Positions 8,766 to 18,445 of a stretch of DNA of 64,000 bases are shown piece by piece. Origin of the DNA: Dyadobacter crusticola DSM 16708 (GTDB lineage Bacteria > Bacteroidota > Bacteroidia > Cytophagales > Spirosomataceae); the NCBI RefSeq assembly GCF_000701505.1, contig NZ_JNJB01000007.1, positions 333,302 to 397,301 on the forward strand, given 5' to 3'. The notes beneath the pieces are model-generated. The model had not been told where the DNA came from. It saw only the letters and a program-made list of their open reading frames with translations, and did no database searches. Within the stretch, counting starts at the first letter, position 1. Each line of letters begins with the position of its first letter. A program made the position numbers and the translations under genes.

Positions 8766-10709
8766 ATGAAAGACGAGTCTCAAGTAAAAATTACCCTGCC
8801 AGACGGTAGTGAAAGATTTTATCCGAAAGGAGTTACTGCCCTTGAAATCGCACTCAGCATCAGCGAAGGACTTGCGCGCAATGTAATTGCAGCGAAAGTT
8901 AACAATGAAGTGTGGGATCCCACGCGCCAGATTACGGAAGATTCGCTGGTGAAATTGTTGACGTGGAATGACGAGGACGGCAAATCTACATTCTGGCATT
9001 CGTCTGCGCACTTACTTGCGGAGGCTTTGGAGGCGTTGTATCCGGGCATTAAGTTCGGCACCGGACCTTCCATTGAAAAGGGTTTTTACTACGATGTGGA
9101 CCTTGGCGAACAGTCCATTTCTCAGGAGGATTTTCCAAAAATCGAGGCTAAGATGCTGGAACTGGCGCGCCAGAAAAACGAGTATGTGCGCAAGCCGATC
9201 AGCAAAGCAGATGCGCTGGAATATTTTACGCAAAAAGGAGACGAATACAAGTTGGAGCTGATCGACGGTCTCGAAGATGGTTCCATTACATTATACGAGC
9301 AAGGCGGCTTTACCGACTTGTGCCGCGGACCGCATATCCCGAACACCGGCTTTATCAAAGCAGTTAAGCTAACCAACATTGCAGGCGCTTACTGGCGTAA
9401 CAAGCAGGATAACAAGATGCTTACCCGCATTTACGGGATTACTTTTCCAAAGCAAAAAGAGCTGGAAGAGTATGTAACATTAATGGAAGAAGCCAAGAAA
9501 CGCGATCACCGCCGGCTGGGCAAAGAACTTGAACTGTTTGCCTTCTCTGAGAAAGTTGGTCAGGGCTTGCCATTGTGGCTCCCAAAAGGTGCGATGCTGC
9601 GCGAGCGGCTGCAATCTTTCCTGAGTAAAGCACAGTCGCGGGCAGGTTATCTGCCGGTAATTACCCCCAACATCGGCAGCAAGGAACTATATGTTACCTC
9701 GGGCCACTGGGATAAATATGGCAAGGATTCATTCCAGCCGATCAAAACACCAAACTTAGGTGAAGAGTATCTGCTAAAACCGATGAACTGTCCGCATCAC
9801 TGCGAGATATACAAAACCTCTCCCCGCTCTTATAAAGATCTGCCCTTGCGGTTCTCGGAGTTTGGAACGGTGTATCGTTACGAGCAAAGCGGCGAGCTTC
9901 ACGGGCTGACCCGTGTGCGGGGCTTTACACAGGATGACGCGCATATTTTCTGCCGGCCTGATCAGGTGAAAGAAGAATTTATACGTGTGATCGACCTGGT
10001 ACTATATGTATTCAAATCGCTTGGTTTCGAGGATTACAGCGCGCAGGTTTCATTGCGCGATCCAAACGACAAGGTAAAATACATTGGAAAAGACGAAGAC
10101 TGGGAGCGCGCTGAGAATGCGATCGTTGAAGCTGCGCAGGAACGTGGGTTAAGTACAGTAACCGAGCTAGGAGAGGCTGCATTCTATGGTCCGAAGCTGG
10201 ATTTCATGGTACGCGATGCTCTGGGCAGAAAGTGGCAGCTGGGTACCATCCAGGTTGATTATCAAATGCCAAAACGTTTCGGACTGGAATATACCGGCTC
10301 TGACAACCAAAAGCACCAGCCTGTGATGATCCACCGGGCTCCATTCGGTTCAATGGAAAGATTCATTGCAATCCTGATTGAAAACACGGCGGGACAGTTT
10401 CCACTTTGGTTATCTCCTGATCAGATCGCTATTTTACCTATCTCGGAAAAGTTTGCAGATTACGCCGAAGAGGTATTTTTCAGGCTGCAAGACAATGATA
10501 TCAGGGGATTTGTGGATCACAGGGACGAGAAGATCGGCAGAAAAATCAGGGATGCGGAAGTTACAAAAGTCCCATTCATGCTGATAGTTGGCGAAAAAGA
10601 AGCGGCAGAAGGCAAGATTTCAGTACGCCGGAAAGGAGAAGGTGACCTGGGCAGCATGACAATAGACGAATTTGCAAGCTATTTCAAGAAAGAAGCAGCA
10701 TTGATTTGA
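8766..10709 (+). CDS. thrS: Threonyl-tRNA synthetase
   Basis: Charges tRNA-Thr; cytosolic class II synthetase of 647 residues, the standard length. Order of domains: TGS (1-63), editing domain with the HSSAH motif near 78-82, class II catalytic core with zinc-binding Cys in MNCPHHC (near 341), motif 3 [10 protein letters not shown], and the anticodon-binding domain at the C-terminus ending [11 protein letters not shown]. It lies directly upstream of infC, rpmI and rplT, an order conserved in many bacteria. Confidence 0.98.
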   Translation: MKDESQVKITLPDGSERFYPKGVTALEIALSISEGLARNVIAAKVNNEVWDPTRQITEDSLVKLLTWNDEDGKSTFWHSSAHLLAEALEALYPGIKFGTGPSIEKGFYYDVDLGEQSISQEDFPKIEAKMLELARQKNEYVRKPISKADALEYFTQKGDEYKLELIDGLEDGSITLYEQGGFTDLCRGPHIPNTGFIKAVKLTNIAGAYWRNKQDNKMLTRIYGITFPKQKELEEYVTLMEEAKKRDHRRLGKELELFAFSEKVGQGLPLWLPKGAMLRERLQSFLSKAQSRAGYLPVITPNIGSKELYVTSGHWDKYGKDSFQPIKTPNLGEEYLLKPMNCPHHCEIYKTSPRSYKDLPLRFSEFGTVYRYEQSGELHGLTRVRGFTQDDAHIFCRPDQVKEEFIRVIDLVLYVFKSLGFEDYSAQVSLRDPNDKVKYIGKDEDWERAENAIVEAAQERGLSTVTELGEAAFYGPKLDFMVRDALGRKWQLGTIQVDYQMPKRFGLEYTGSDNQKHQPVMIHRAPFGSMERFIAILIENTAGQFPLWLSPDQIAILPISEKFADYAEEVFFRLQDNDIRGFVDHRDEKIGRKIRDAEVTKVPFMLIVGEKEAAEGKISVRRKGEGDLGSMTIDEFASYFKKEAALI

Positions 10710-10750
10710 TGTTTTTCGGATTTTTTAGTATAATTCATTCAGGAAGGCAC

Positions 10751-10758
10751 TATTTTTG
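10751..10758 (+). promoter_or_regulatory. Candidate -7 element for infC
   Basis: TATTTTTG is an exact match to the Bacteroidetes consensus TAnnTTTG, 63 bp before the infC ATG. I see no clear TTTG at the -33 spacing, so this is a partial match. Confidence 0.4.
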
Positions 10759-10821
10759 TTAGCGCACTGTTACCAATTTCGATTTTTACACAAGAATACA
10801 AAAAACACCAAACCAAGTTAT

Positions 10822-11379
10822 ATGGCATTAAGACCCCCTAGTGGACGGTTAAGAGTTCCCGAAGAACCTTATAAAATAAACGAACGAATTACAGCAAAAG
10901 AAGTACGTCTGGTTGGAGAGAACATCGAACCAGGTATAGTGGATATCAATACAGCCCGAGCTATGGCAAAGGCGCAAAGCCTTGACTTAGTTGAAATTGC
11001 ACCAACCGCAGTGCCGCCTGTTTGCAAGATTGTCGACTATTCCAAGTTTAAATACGAGCAAAAGAAAAAGCAAAAAGAGATCAAAGCGAAAGCTCAGAAG
11101 GTTGTCATCAAAGAGATCCGTTTCGGCCCTAATACAGATGATCACGATTTTGAGTTTAAGTTAAAACATGCTCAAAACTTTTTGAAAGAAGGTTCTAAGG
11201 TGAAAGCTTACGTACACTTTGTGGGACGTACGATTGTGTTTAAAGAGAGAGGGGTTAATCTTCTGAATAAATTTTCAGAGGCACTTACAGAATATGGCAA
11301 GCTTGAAATGGAACCCAAACTGGAAGGAAAAAGAATGACTATTATTCTCGCTCCTGCCCCTGCAAAAAGTAGCAAGTAA
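10822..11379 (+). CDS. infC: Translation initiation factor IF-3
   Basis: Binds the 30S subunit and monitors start-codon pairing. The ATG at 10822 gives 185 residues starting MALRPP; the frame stays open upstream but without another ATG. The N-terminal domain has INERITAKEVRLVGENIEPG. The lysine-rich linker (about residues 75-95) and C-terminal domain with KEIRFGPNTDDHDFEFKLK follow. Unlike E. coli infC, which uses AUU, a normal ATG is available here. A terminator-like hairpin separates it from rpmI. Confidence 0.96.
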   Translation: MALRPPSGRLRVPEEPYKINERITAKEVRLVGENIEPGIVDINTARAMAKAQSLDLVEIAPTAVPPVCKIVDYSKFKYEQKKKQKEIKAKAQKVVIKEIRFGPNTDDHDFEFKLKHAQNFLKEGSKVKAYVHFVGRTIVFKERGVNLLNKFSEALTEYGKLEMEPKLEGKRMTIILAPAPAKSSK

Positions 11380-11408
11380 TTGACCTAAAGGTTATATATA
11401 GATATGGT

Positions 11409-11450
11409 AAATCGTGTCCCTGGCGCTAAGTCGCGGACACGATTTTATTT
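11409..11450 (+). terminator. Hairpin between infC and rpmI
   Basis: A perfect 11-bp stem (11409-11419 with 11435-11445) closes a 15-nt loop and is followed by a T-rich tract. It could terminate or attenuate transcription between infC and rpmI. Its stability and position make it stronger than an ordinary intergenic hairpin. Confidence 0.7.
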
Positions 11451-11465
11451 TATGAACATTTTGCC

Positions 11466-11473
11466 TAATTTTG
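11466..11473 (+). promoter_or_regulatory. Candidate -7 element for rpmI-rplT
   Basis: TAATTTTG matches TAnnTTTG exactly and lies 42 bp before rpmI, just after the hairpin at 11409-11450. Together they suggest separate transcription of the two ribosomal protein genes. No convincing -33 box was found. Confidence 0.4.
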
Positions 11474-11514
11474 CGCGCTGTTTTATATTTTATCAATTAA
11501 CATTTCTTTGAATC

Positions 11515-11712
11515 ATGCCTAAAATGAAAACCAACTCCGGTGCTAAAAAGCGTTTTGCGCTTACTGGTACTGGTAAAATCAAACGTAAGCACGCTTTCCA
11601 CAGCCACATCCTGACCAAAAAATCAAAGAAGCGCAAGCGCGGTTTGGTTAAGACCGGTCTGATCGATGTGTCTAACGAAAAGCAGGTAATGGCAATGCTT
11701 GGAAAACAATAG
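11515..11712 (+). CDS. rpmI: 50S ribosomal protein L35
   Basis: A small basic protein of 65 residues, the normal L35 length. The signature [14 protein letters not shown] opens the protein, followed by [18 protein letters not shown]. Standard neighbour of rplT and infC. Confidence 0.98.
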   Translation: MPKMKTNSGAKKRFALTGTGKIKRKHAFHSHILTKKSKKRKRGLVKTGLIDVSNEKQVMAMLGKQ

Positions 11713-11817
11713 TTCCGAAGCCATTAAAATTGAAGTAACATTCAGGTTTCTTTGTTCAACCCGGTAAAAGGCTTTTTAAGACTCAGCAGAGCGCCGATTA
11801 TCAAAAACAGTTAAAAT

Positions 11818-12162
11818 ATGCCACGTTCAGTAAATCACGTTGCGTCACGTGCAAGACGTAAAAAAGTAATGAAGCTTGCGAAAGGTTATTTCGGCCGTCG
11901 CAAGAATGTATGGACAGTAGCTAAGAATGCGGTAGAACGCGGTTTGGCTTACGCATACAAAGGTCGTAAGCAGAAAAAGCGCAATTTCCGCGCATTGTGG
12001 ATCCAGCGTATCAACGCAGGAGCACGCGAGCACGGATTGTCTTACTCTGCTTTTATCGGCAAACTGAGTGCATCAGGCATAGAGCTAAACAGAAAAGTTC
12101 TCGCTGACTTGGCGATGAATCATCCGGAAGCTTTCAAAGCGATCGTTGATCAGGTAAAATAA
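11818..12162 (+). CDS. rplT: 50S ribosomal protein L20
   Basis: A 114-residue basic protein needed for early 50S assembly; in other bacteria it also represses its own operon. The N-terminal [16 protein letters not shown] and the internal [13 protein letters not shown] are family hallmarks. A strong terminator follows 6 bp after the stop. Confidence 0.98.
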   Translation: MPRSVNHVASRARRKKVMKLAKGYFGRRKNVWTVAKNAVERGLAYAYKGRKQKKRNFRALWIQRINAGAREHGLSYSAFIGKLSASGIELNRKVLADLAMNHPEAFKAIVDQVK

Positions 12163-12168
12163 AACAGC

Positions 12169-12197
12169 AATCCCGCCTCCCCGGCGGGATTTTTTTT
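12169..12197 (+). terminator. Rho-independent terminator after rplT
   Basis: Stem AATCCCGCC/GGCGGGATT (9 bp) around a 5-nt loop, followed by seven T residues at 12191-12197. Confidence 0.92.
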
Positions 12198-12316
12198 GCC
12201 CTCCCCAGCCAATCCCGGCATCTTCACAATTAATTAATCCTCCATATAGCGAAAGCTTGGTACTTTAGTAGTCCTGTCCGGTATTACAGGAAAGTACTAA
12301 TCACCTACCCTATCTA

Positions 12317-14857
12317 ATGGAATCAAGAAGAGAATTTCTCAAAAAAGCGACGATGCTCACCGGTGCTGCCGGTATGTTCAGCGTGCTGCCAGCCTCAATC
12401 CAGAAAGCGCTCGCGATAGATCCACAAAAAGGAAGCACTTACCTAGACGCCGAGCACGTGGTGATTCTGATGCAGGAAAACCGCTCGTTTGACCATTCCT
12501 ACGGTACCCTTCGCGGCGTAAGGGGCTTCAACGATCCGCGCGCGATCCGCTTGCCAAATAAAAACCTCGTGTGGATGCAAAACAATGCATTTGGCGAAAC
12601 GCACGTCCCTTTCCGGTTGAATATGCGTGAGACCAATGCAACCTGGATGGGCTCGCTGCCGCATTCGTGGACCAACCAGGTGGATGCCAGGAATAATGGC
12701 AAATACGATCAATGGCTGATCGCCAAGCAGCCGGGGCATAAGGATTACGCTAAAATGCCGCTTACGCTGGGTTATTATAACCGGGAGGATATTCCATTTT
12801 ACTACGCGCTCGCAGATGCATTCACAGTGTGTGACCAGAATTTCTGCTCCTCACTGACCGGTACTACCCCCAACCGCCTTTACCTATGGACAGGAACAGT
12901 ACGCGAAAATCCAGACCCGAAGCATTACGCAAACGTTAGAAATGAGAATGTAAGTGATGATGCAGAAGCCAGCTGGACAACTTTCCCCGAAAGACTGGAA
13001 GACCACGGCGTTTCATGGAAAATATACCAGAATGAGCTGAGTATTTCAACCGGCTTGACCGGAGAGGAAGATTCGTGGCTTGCCAACTTCACCGACAACC
13101 CGATCGAATGGTTTACCCAATACAATATCCGTTTTCATTCAGGATACCAGAAGTACCTGAAATCGCAGCTCGAAACTTTACCAGGGGAAATTGAAGAAGC
13201 AAAGACGAAGCTGAAAAAAGCTGCACCGGGTAAGGAAACAGAAACGATCGAAAAAGCCATTGCAGCCAAACAGTCGAGCCTGAAACTCGTAAAAGAGGAA
13301 CTGATCAAATGGAGTCCGGAAAATTTTGAAAAGCTTTCGCAGCGCAGCAAGAACATTCACCAGAAGGCATTCACGACCAATAAAAACAACCCGGACTACC
13401 GCAGTATTACCACTGTGAAGTACATGGACGGCGATATAGAGCGTGAGGCGAAAGCACCGCTGGGCGACACTTTGCATCAGTTCAGGAGCGACGTGAAATC
13501 CGGACAGCTCCCTGCGGTCTCCTGGCTTGTGGCACCCGAAAATTTTTCAGATCACCCTACTTCTCCCTGGTATGGTGCATGGTACGTTTCCGAAGTAATG
13601 GATATTCTGACGGCTAATCCCGAGGTTTGGAAAAAAACGATCTTTATCCTTTGCTATGACGAAAATGACGGATACTTTGACCATGTGCCGCCGTTTTCCG
13701 TTCCAAATCCCTATAAAGAAGATACCGGAGCAGTTTCTGCGGGGATTGACTGCAAAACCGAGTACGTGACCTTGGAGCAGGATATGACGAAAAAGCCAGC
13801 AAAGGAAAGCCGCGAGAGCCCAATTGGACTAGGATACCGCGTGCCGCTGGTGATCGCTTCCCCTTGGAGCAGAGGTGGTAATGTATGTTCGGAGGTTTTT
13901 GACCACACATCCATTCTGCAGTTTTTGGAAAATTTCGTGTCTAACAAAACAGGCAAGTCAATCAGAGAAACGAACATCAGTGAATGGAGACGGACAATTT
14001 GCGGCGATCTGACTTCTACATTTTTGCCCTATAACGGTGAGCAGATCAAGCTACCGGCTTTCCTGGAACGCGATGAATTCATGGAAGGAATTTTTAATGC
14101 GAAGTTCAAGAAGCTACCAAATGCGTATAAAGCTTTGAGCCAGGAAGAAATCGACAGGATCAATAAGGATCCGCTATCGTCTTCTGTTTTACCAAATCAG
14201 GAAAAAGGAACGCGTCCTGCCTGCCCTGTTCCTTACGAGCTGTACGTAAACGGCGCCACCAACTCTGACAAAAGTGCATTTGAAATAAAGCTGGAAGCCA
14301 GAAATGACATGTTCAAAGACAGATCTGCCGGCGCTCCATTCATTGTTTATGCCCCGGGCAAATACAAAAATGAAGATTTCAAGGTATGGAATTATGCCGT
14401 TAAAGCAGGCGATTCACTAAAAGGCTCATGGAAAATCAGTGATTTCGATGGCGGCAAATACCATTTGTTGGTGCATGGACCAAATGGATTTTTCAGAGAA
14501 TTCATGGGTACCAAAGATTCAGGTTCTGTTAAAGTGGGCGCGCATTACCGGTTGGACAAGAACAAAAAAACAAATGCGGCTCTCGTGTTCAGCTTTGCCA
14601 GCCTCAATGAAGACCGAAACGCAGTTGTCACAATCAAAGATAACTCCTACGGATCTGGTAGTAAGACAGTTGATCTACAACAGGTATCTCCAGGCGCAGA
14701 GCTGCTTGTCCCAATCAATGTAAGCCAAAATTCAAACTGGTACGACTTCTCCATTACTATTTCCAGCGATCCGGAATTTCTCCAGCGTTACGCCGGACAC
14801 ATTGAAACCGGCCACCTCAGCGAAAGCGACCCGTTTATGGGACAGGCGCTCAGCTAG
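12317..14857 (+). CDS. Tat-exported phosphocholine-specific phospholipase C
   Basis: An 846-residue enzyme of the bacterial phospholipase C/acid-phosphatase-like phosphoesterase family, expected to hydrolyse phosphatidylcholine or sphingomyelin outside the cytoplasm. A twin-arginine signal (SRREFLKKA) occupies the N-terminus. The metal-binding start of the catalytic domain is VVILMQENRSFDHSYG (about 48-63), with a later FILCYDENDGYFDHVPPF. Two C-terminal DUF756-type beta domains follow (about 640-730 and 740-840), as in the phosphocholine-specific branch. A Lys/Glu-rich insertion at about 280-345 looks coiled. It is monocistronic between the rplT terminator and a hairpin at 14869. Confidence 0.92.
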   Translation: MESRREFLKKATMLTGAAGMFSVLPASIQKALAIDPQKGSTYLDAEHVVILMQENRSFDHSYGTLRGVRGFNDPRAIRLPNKNLVWMQNNAFGETHVPFRLNMRETNATWMGSLPHSWTNQVDARNNGKYDQWLIAKQPGHKDYAKMPLTLGYYNREDIPFYYALADAFTVCDQNFCSSLTGTTPNRLYLWTGTVRENPDPKHYANVRNENVSDDAEASWTTFPERLEDHGVSWKIYQNELSISTGLTGEEDSWLANFTDNPIEWFTQYNIRFHSGYQKYLKSQLETLPGEIEEAKTKLKKAAPGKETETIEKAIAAKQSSLKLVKEELIKWSPENFEKLSQRSKNIHQKAFTTNKNNPDYRSITTVKYMDGDIEREAKAPLGDTLHQFRSDVKSGQLPAVSWLVAPENFSDHPTSPWYGAWYVSEVMDILTANPEVWKKTIFILCYDENDGYFDHVPPFSVPNPYKEDTGAVSAGIDCKTEYVTLEQDMTKKPAKESRESPIGLGYRVPLVIASPWSRGGNVCSEVFDHTSILQFLENFVSNKTGKSIRETNISEWRRTICGDLTSTFLPYNGEQIKLPAFLERDEFMEGIFNAKFKKLPNAYKALSQEEIDRINKDPLSSSVLPNQEKGTRPACPVPYELYVNGATNSDKSAFEIKLEARNDMFKDRSAGAPFIVYAPGKYKNEDFKVWNYAVKAGDSLKGSWKISDFDGGKYHLLVHGPNGFFREFMGTKDSGSVKVGAHYRLDKNKKTNAALVFSFASLNEDRNAVVTIKDNSYGSGSKTVDLQQVSPGAELLVPINVSQNSNWYDFSITISSDPEFLQRYAGHIETGHLSESDPFMGQALS

Positions 14858-14868
14858 CTATTCCTTAC

Positions 14869-14892
14869 GTCAGGCTGGAATCCCAGCCTGAC
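14869..14892 (+). terminator. Hairpin after the phospholipase gene
   Basis: A 10-bp perfect stem (14869-14878 with 14883-14892) with a 4-nt loop, 11 bp after the stop. There is no T-run after it, so termination is possible but not certain. Confidence 0.5.
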
Positions 14893-15020
14893 ACTTTGTC
14901 ACATACAAATTCCCTTCTGTATTCTGGTACGGGGTTTTTACAGAACCTCAGAGCGACCGTAATGCTGGTCACCAAGCTCAACAGAACGAATCAAATTATA
15001 CTTAACTTTAATATAGAACA

Positions 15021-16937
15021 ATGGGAAAAATTATTGGCATAGACTTAGGAACAACGAACTCCTGCGTGGCTGTCATGGAGGGTAACGAGCCAGTCGTAAT
15101 TGCAAACAGCGAAGGTGCCCGTACAACTCCGTCTGTCGTTGCATTCATGGATAATGGTGAACGCAAAATCGGAGCACCGGCCAAACGTCAGGCGATCACT
15201 AATCCCAAGCATACTATCAGCTCCATAAAGAGATTTATGGGCAAAAAATACGATGATACAATCGGTGAAATGAAAACCGTTGCGTACAGCGTAGAAAAAG
15301 GACCTAACAACACGCCACGTATCCCAATCGGGGACAGATTATATACACCACAGGAAGTTTCTGCTTTCATTTTGCAGAAAATGAGACAAACTGCAGAAGA
15401 TTATCTTGGCCAGGAAATAACTGAGGCGGTTATTACAGTTCCTGCATACTTTAATGATGCAGAACGTCAGGCTACCAAAGAAGCTGGTCAGATTGCAGGT
15501 TTGGATGTAAAACGCATCATTAACGAGCCTACCGCGGCTGCGCTTGCATACGGTCTTGACAAGCAGCACCAGGACATGAAAATTGCAGTTTTCGACTTAG
15601 GTGGTGGTACTTTCGATGTATCTATCCTGGAATTGGGCGACGGTGTTTTTGAAGTTAAATCTACCGACGGTGATACCCACCTTGGTGGTGATGACTTCGA
15701 CCAGGTAATTATCAACTGGCTTGCTGACGAATTCCAGAAAGACGAAAACGTCGATTTGAGAAGAGATCCAATGGCGCTTCAACGTTTGAAAGAAGCTGCT
15801 GAAAAAGCGAAAGTTGAATTGTCAAGCTCGACACAGACTGAAATCAACTTACCCTATATCTTCCCTGTTGACGGCATTCCAAAACACTTGGTTCGCACAT
15901 TGACCCGGGCGAAGTTTGAGCAGCTGGCGGATACATTGTTCCAAAGAATGATGGAGCCTTGCAAAAGAGCGATGAAAAACGCGGGCTATTCTAACAGCGA
16001 TATCAATGAAGTGATCCTGGTAGGTGGTTCAACCCGTATCCCTCGCGTGCAGGAAGAAGTTGAGAAATTCTTTGGCAGAAAACCTTCCAAAAACGTTAAC
16101 CCTGACGAAGCAGTTGCAGTTGGTGCAGCGATCCAAGGTGGTGTTTTGACGGGTGAAGTGAAAGATGTATTGCTTCTTGACGTGATTCCATTGTCTCTGG
16201 GTATCGAAACGCTGGGTGGTGTTTTCACAAAATTGATTGACGCAAACACAACAATCCCGAGCAAGAAAACTGAAACATTCTCGACTGCTGCTGACAACCA
16301 GCCTTCTGTTGAGATCCACGTACTGCAAGGTGAGCGCCCTATGGCCAACCAAAACCGTACACTGGGACGTTTCCACTTGTCGGATATTCCGCCAGCGCAA
16401 CGCGGTACCCCACAGATCGAAGTAACTTTTGATGTGGATGCAAACGGTATCCTGCACGTTTCGGCGAAAGACAAAGGAACCGGAAAAGAGCAGAAAATCC
16501 GTATCGAAGCTTCAAGCGGTTTAACCGACGCTGAAATCAACAGAATGCGTGAGGAAGCGAAAGCCAACGAAGCGGCCGACAAAGCGGAACGTGAAAGAAT
16601 TGAAAAAGTAAATGCAGCTGACAGCCTGATCTTCTCAACTGAAAAACAATTGAAAGAATTTGGCGATAAGCTTTCGGAAGGAAATAAATCCAGCATTGAA
16701 GGTGCATTGGCTGAACTGAAATCAGCACACCAGAACCAGGATCTTTCAGGAATTGATTCTGCAATGGAAAAACTGAATGCTGCATGGCAGGCTGCTTCTC
16801 AGGAAATGTACGCTCAAGGCGGCGAAGGCCAGCCTGGTGGCGCCCAGCCGGGAGCAAATCCTGGTAACCCGGGAGCAGCTGACAACGGCAATGCGACTGA
16901 CGATGTGACGGACGTCAATTTTGAAGAAGTCAAATAA
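15021..16937 (+). CDS. dnaK: Molecular chaperone DnaK (Hsp70)
   Basis: An ATP-dependent folding chaperone, cytosolic, 638 residues as expected. It has the actin-like phosphate 1 motif [17 protein letters not shown], phosphate 2 with [16 protein letters not shown], the interdomain linker [14 protein letters not shown], and a Gly/Pro/Gln-rich C-terminal lid tail ending in the EEVK variant of the EEVD-like motif. dnaJ and grpE are not adjacent. A strong terminator follows. Confidence 0.99.
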   Translation: MGKIIGIDLGTTNSCVAVMEGNEPVVIANSEGARTTPSVVAFMDNGERKIGAPAKRQAITNPKHTISSIKRFMGKKYDDTIGEMKTVAYSVEKGPNNTPRIPIGDRLYTPQEVSAFILQKMRQTAEDYLGQEITEAVITVPAYFNDAERQATKEAGQIAGLDVKRIINEPTAAALAYGLDKQHQDMKIAVFDLGGGTFDVSILELGDGVFEVKSTDGDTHLGGDDFDQVIINWLADEFQKDENVDLRRDPMALQRLKEAAEKAKVELSSSTQTEINLPYIFPVDGIPKHLVRTLTRAKFEQLADTLFQRMMEPCKRAMKNAGYSNSDINEVILVGGSTRIPRVQEEVEKFFGRKPSKNVNPDEAVAVGAAIQGGVLTGEVKDVLLLDVIPLSLGIETLGGVFTKLIDANTTIPSKKTETFSTAADNQPSVEIHVLQGERPMANQNRTLGRFHLSDIPPAQRGTPQIEVTFDVDANGILHVSAKDKGTGKEQKIRIEASSGLTDAEINRMREEAKANEAADKAERERIEKVNAADSLIFSTEKQLKEFGDKLSEGNKSSIEGALAELKSAHQNQDLSGIDSAMEKLNAAWQAASQEMYAQGGEGQPGGAQPGANPGNPGAADNGNATDDVTDVNFEEVK

Positions 16938-16950
16938 GACTAACGCTTTA

Positions 16951-16983
16951 AAATCCCCGTCTGAAAAGATGGGGATTTTTTTT
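16951..16983 (+). terminator. Rho-independent terminator after dnaK
   Basis: A 12-bp stem with one G-T pair closes a GAAA tetraloop and is followed by a T-run ending at 16983. Confidence 0.92.
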
Positions 16984-17123
16984 ACACCCAATATTCAAAA
17001 ATGGGGCGCGCAAATCTCACAATGAAACAGTATTCATTATGAGCTTACTGGCACCAAATTTTATCACATTGATACACACGAATTCATCAAATAGAAACCT
17101 GTTACTAAAATTCAAGCTAACAT

Positions 17124-17339
17124 ATGGACGCAAGGATCGCATTACCTGAACTGATGTACTTATCCCCAACTACCCGCGAAAAGGCGGTAGTGATTGCCCA
17201 GGAACTTCTCAGGTCACACAACATTTCACCACGCGACGCTGTAGCAAAAGCCATTTTGATAGCTAAGAACTGGGCTGTCAAAAAGGTTAACCGCAGTGTT
17301 TGGAAAAAATTAAAATCCATCGAAAAAGAAATCATATGA
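17124..17339 (+). CDS. Small helical protein coupled to SDR gene
   Basis: A 71-residue basic protein with predicted helices. The pattern REKAVVIAQELLRSHN...AVAKAILIAKNWA resembles the helical segment of small DUF2188/YdaT-type general-stress proteins; this likeness is from memory and uncertain. Its stop overlaps the start of the next gene in an ATGA junction (17336-17339), strong evidence that it is translated and coupled to the SDR. Confidence 0.7.
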   Translation: MDARIALPELMYLSPTTREKAVVIAQELLRSHNISPRDAVAKAILIAKNWAVKKVNRSVWKKLKSIEKEII

Positions 17340-18160
17340 TTAGCAGCGAACTGAAATTCAAAGATCAGGTTGCTATTGTAACCGGTGCAAGTTCTGGAAT
17401 AGGTAGAGCCTGTGCAGTACATTTGGCAAGTTTAGGTGCAAAGGTTGTAGTGAATTACAGCTCCAATGCAGCAGAAGGCCAGAAAACGGTAGATGAAATC
17501 AAAGATAGAGGCGGACAGGCGATTCTTGTAAAGGCTGACGTCAGTCGTGAAGATGATGTTTTGGCGATGTTCAAAGAGACCATCTCTACGTACGGCAGAC
17601 TGGATATTCTGGTCAGCAATGCAGGATTACAGAAAGACGCTCCGTTTCTTGAAATGACATTGCAGGAATGGCAGAAAGTAATAGATGTAAACCTTACCGG
17701 CATGTTCTTGTGCTGCCGAGCTGCTGCAAGACAGTTTCTTGCACAGGAAAAAGCAGCGGGTGAAACAAACCACAGTGAACTTTCCATTGGTAAGATCGTG
17801 ATGATGAGTTCTGTCCACGACATTATTCCCTGGGCAGGGCATGTGAATTACGCTGCTTCTAAAGGTGGTATCATGATGTTCATGAAATCCATCGCACAGG
17901 AACTTGCGCCACATAAAATCCGGGTTAACTCGGTGAGTCCAGGGGCTATTAAGACGCCTATTAATAAGGAAGTTTGGTCTGATCCTGGCAAATACGACGA
18001 GCTCATGAACCTTATTCCATATAAGAGAATAGGTACTCCTTTGGACGTAGCGAAAGCGGTCGCCTGGCTGGCCTCTGATGAATCTGATTATGTTAACGGC
18101 GAGACTTTATACATCGACGGCGGCATGACACTCTATCCGGAGTTTTCGGATAATGGTTGA
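17336..18160 (+). CDS. SDR-family oxidoreductase, glucose 1-dehydrogenase-like
   Basis: A short-chain dehydrogenase/reductase of 274 residues; cytosolic, NAD(P)-dependent. The cofactor motif TGASSGIGRA is at about 17-26, NAG (SNAGLQ) in the middle, the catalytic Ser in MMSSVHD and the catalytic pair YAASK (HVNYAASKGG) follow, and the C-terminal YIDGGMTLYPEF matches the glucose 1-dehydrogenase branch. An insertion in the loop before the catalytic Ser (QEKAAGETNHSELS) is longer than usual. The start is the ATG that overlaps the upstream stop. Confidence 0.9.
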   Translation: MISSELKFKDQVAIVTGASSGIGRACAVHLASLGAKVVVNYSSNAAEGQKTVDEIKDRGGQAILVKADVSREDDVLAMFKETISTYGRLDILVSNAGLQKDAPFLEMTLQEWQKVIDVNLTGMFLCCRAAARQFLAQEKAAGETNHSELSIGKIVMMSSVHDIIPWAGHVNYAASKGGIMMFMKSIAQELAPHKIRVNSVSPGAIKTPINKEVWSDPGKYDELMNLIPYKRIGTPLDVAKAVAWLASDESDYVNGETLYIDGGMTLYPEFSDNG

Positions 18161-18190
18161 TTGTACGGTAACGATACTTCATCAAAGTAT

Positions 18191-18222
18191 AAAAAACGTC
18201 CGGCCTAAACCGGACGTTTTTT
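18191..18222 (+). terminator. Rho-independent terminator after SDR gene
   Basis: A 13-bp A/T-flanked stem containing ACGTCCGG/CCGGACGT around a 6-nt loop, with T-run. A near-twin stands at 20398-20433. Confidence 0.92.
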
Positions 18223-18264
18223 GTGTTTATGGAAGCAACTTCCCTAAGACTTTCAACACATATA

Positions 18265-18432
18265 AAACATTCCTACACTCAGAAGCGCTACTTGCTCATC
18301 CAAAACCACCGGTTGCACATTGAAAAGGCAAATAAGTTGCATTACACATTTAACCTATTGAATTATTCGAATATTATTCCGCATTTTGTTTCACGTCACG
18401 ATGCTGTACAAATCAGTACGTTGGGAGGGCGG
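18265..18432 (+). repeat. 168-bp upstream element, copy 1
   Basis: An imperfect direct repeat of 20488-20655. The first 60 bp differ at only about seven positions, including the shared block AAGCGCTACTTGCTCA and the hairpin ACCACCGGTTGCACATTG. The rest is more diverged but keeps the order and the promoter-like boxes. It precedes the first C10 protease gene by 13 bp. Confidence 0.8.
18357..18388 (+). promoter_or_regulatory. Putative promoter of the C10 protease gene
   Basis: ATTG at 18357-18360, 20 bp, then GCATTTTG at 18381-18388. Both boxes are also present in the duplicate at 20580-20612 with 21-bp spacing, which supports their being functional. The leader would be about 50 nt. Confidence 0.4.
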
Positions 18433-18445
18433 AATCTAACGTGCT

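Noticed and set aside
15986..16696. Open frame of 236 codons opposite dnaK
   Set aside because: A Ser-rich antisense shadow, common opposite dnaK; no independent signal.
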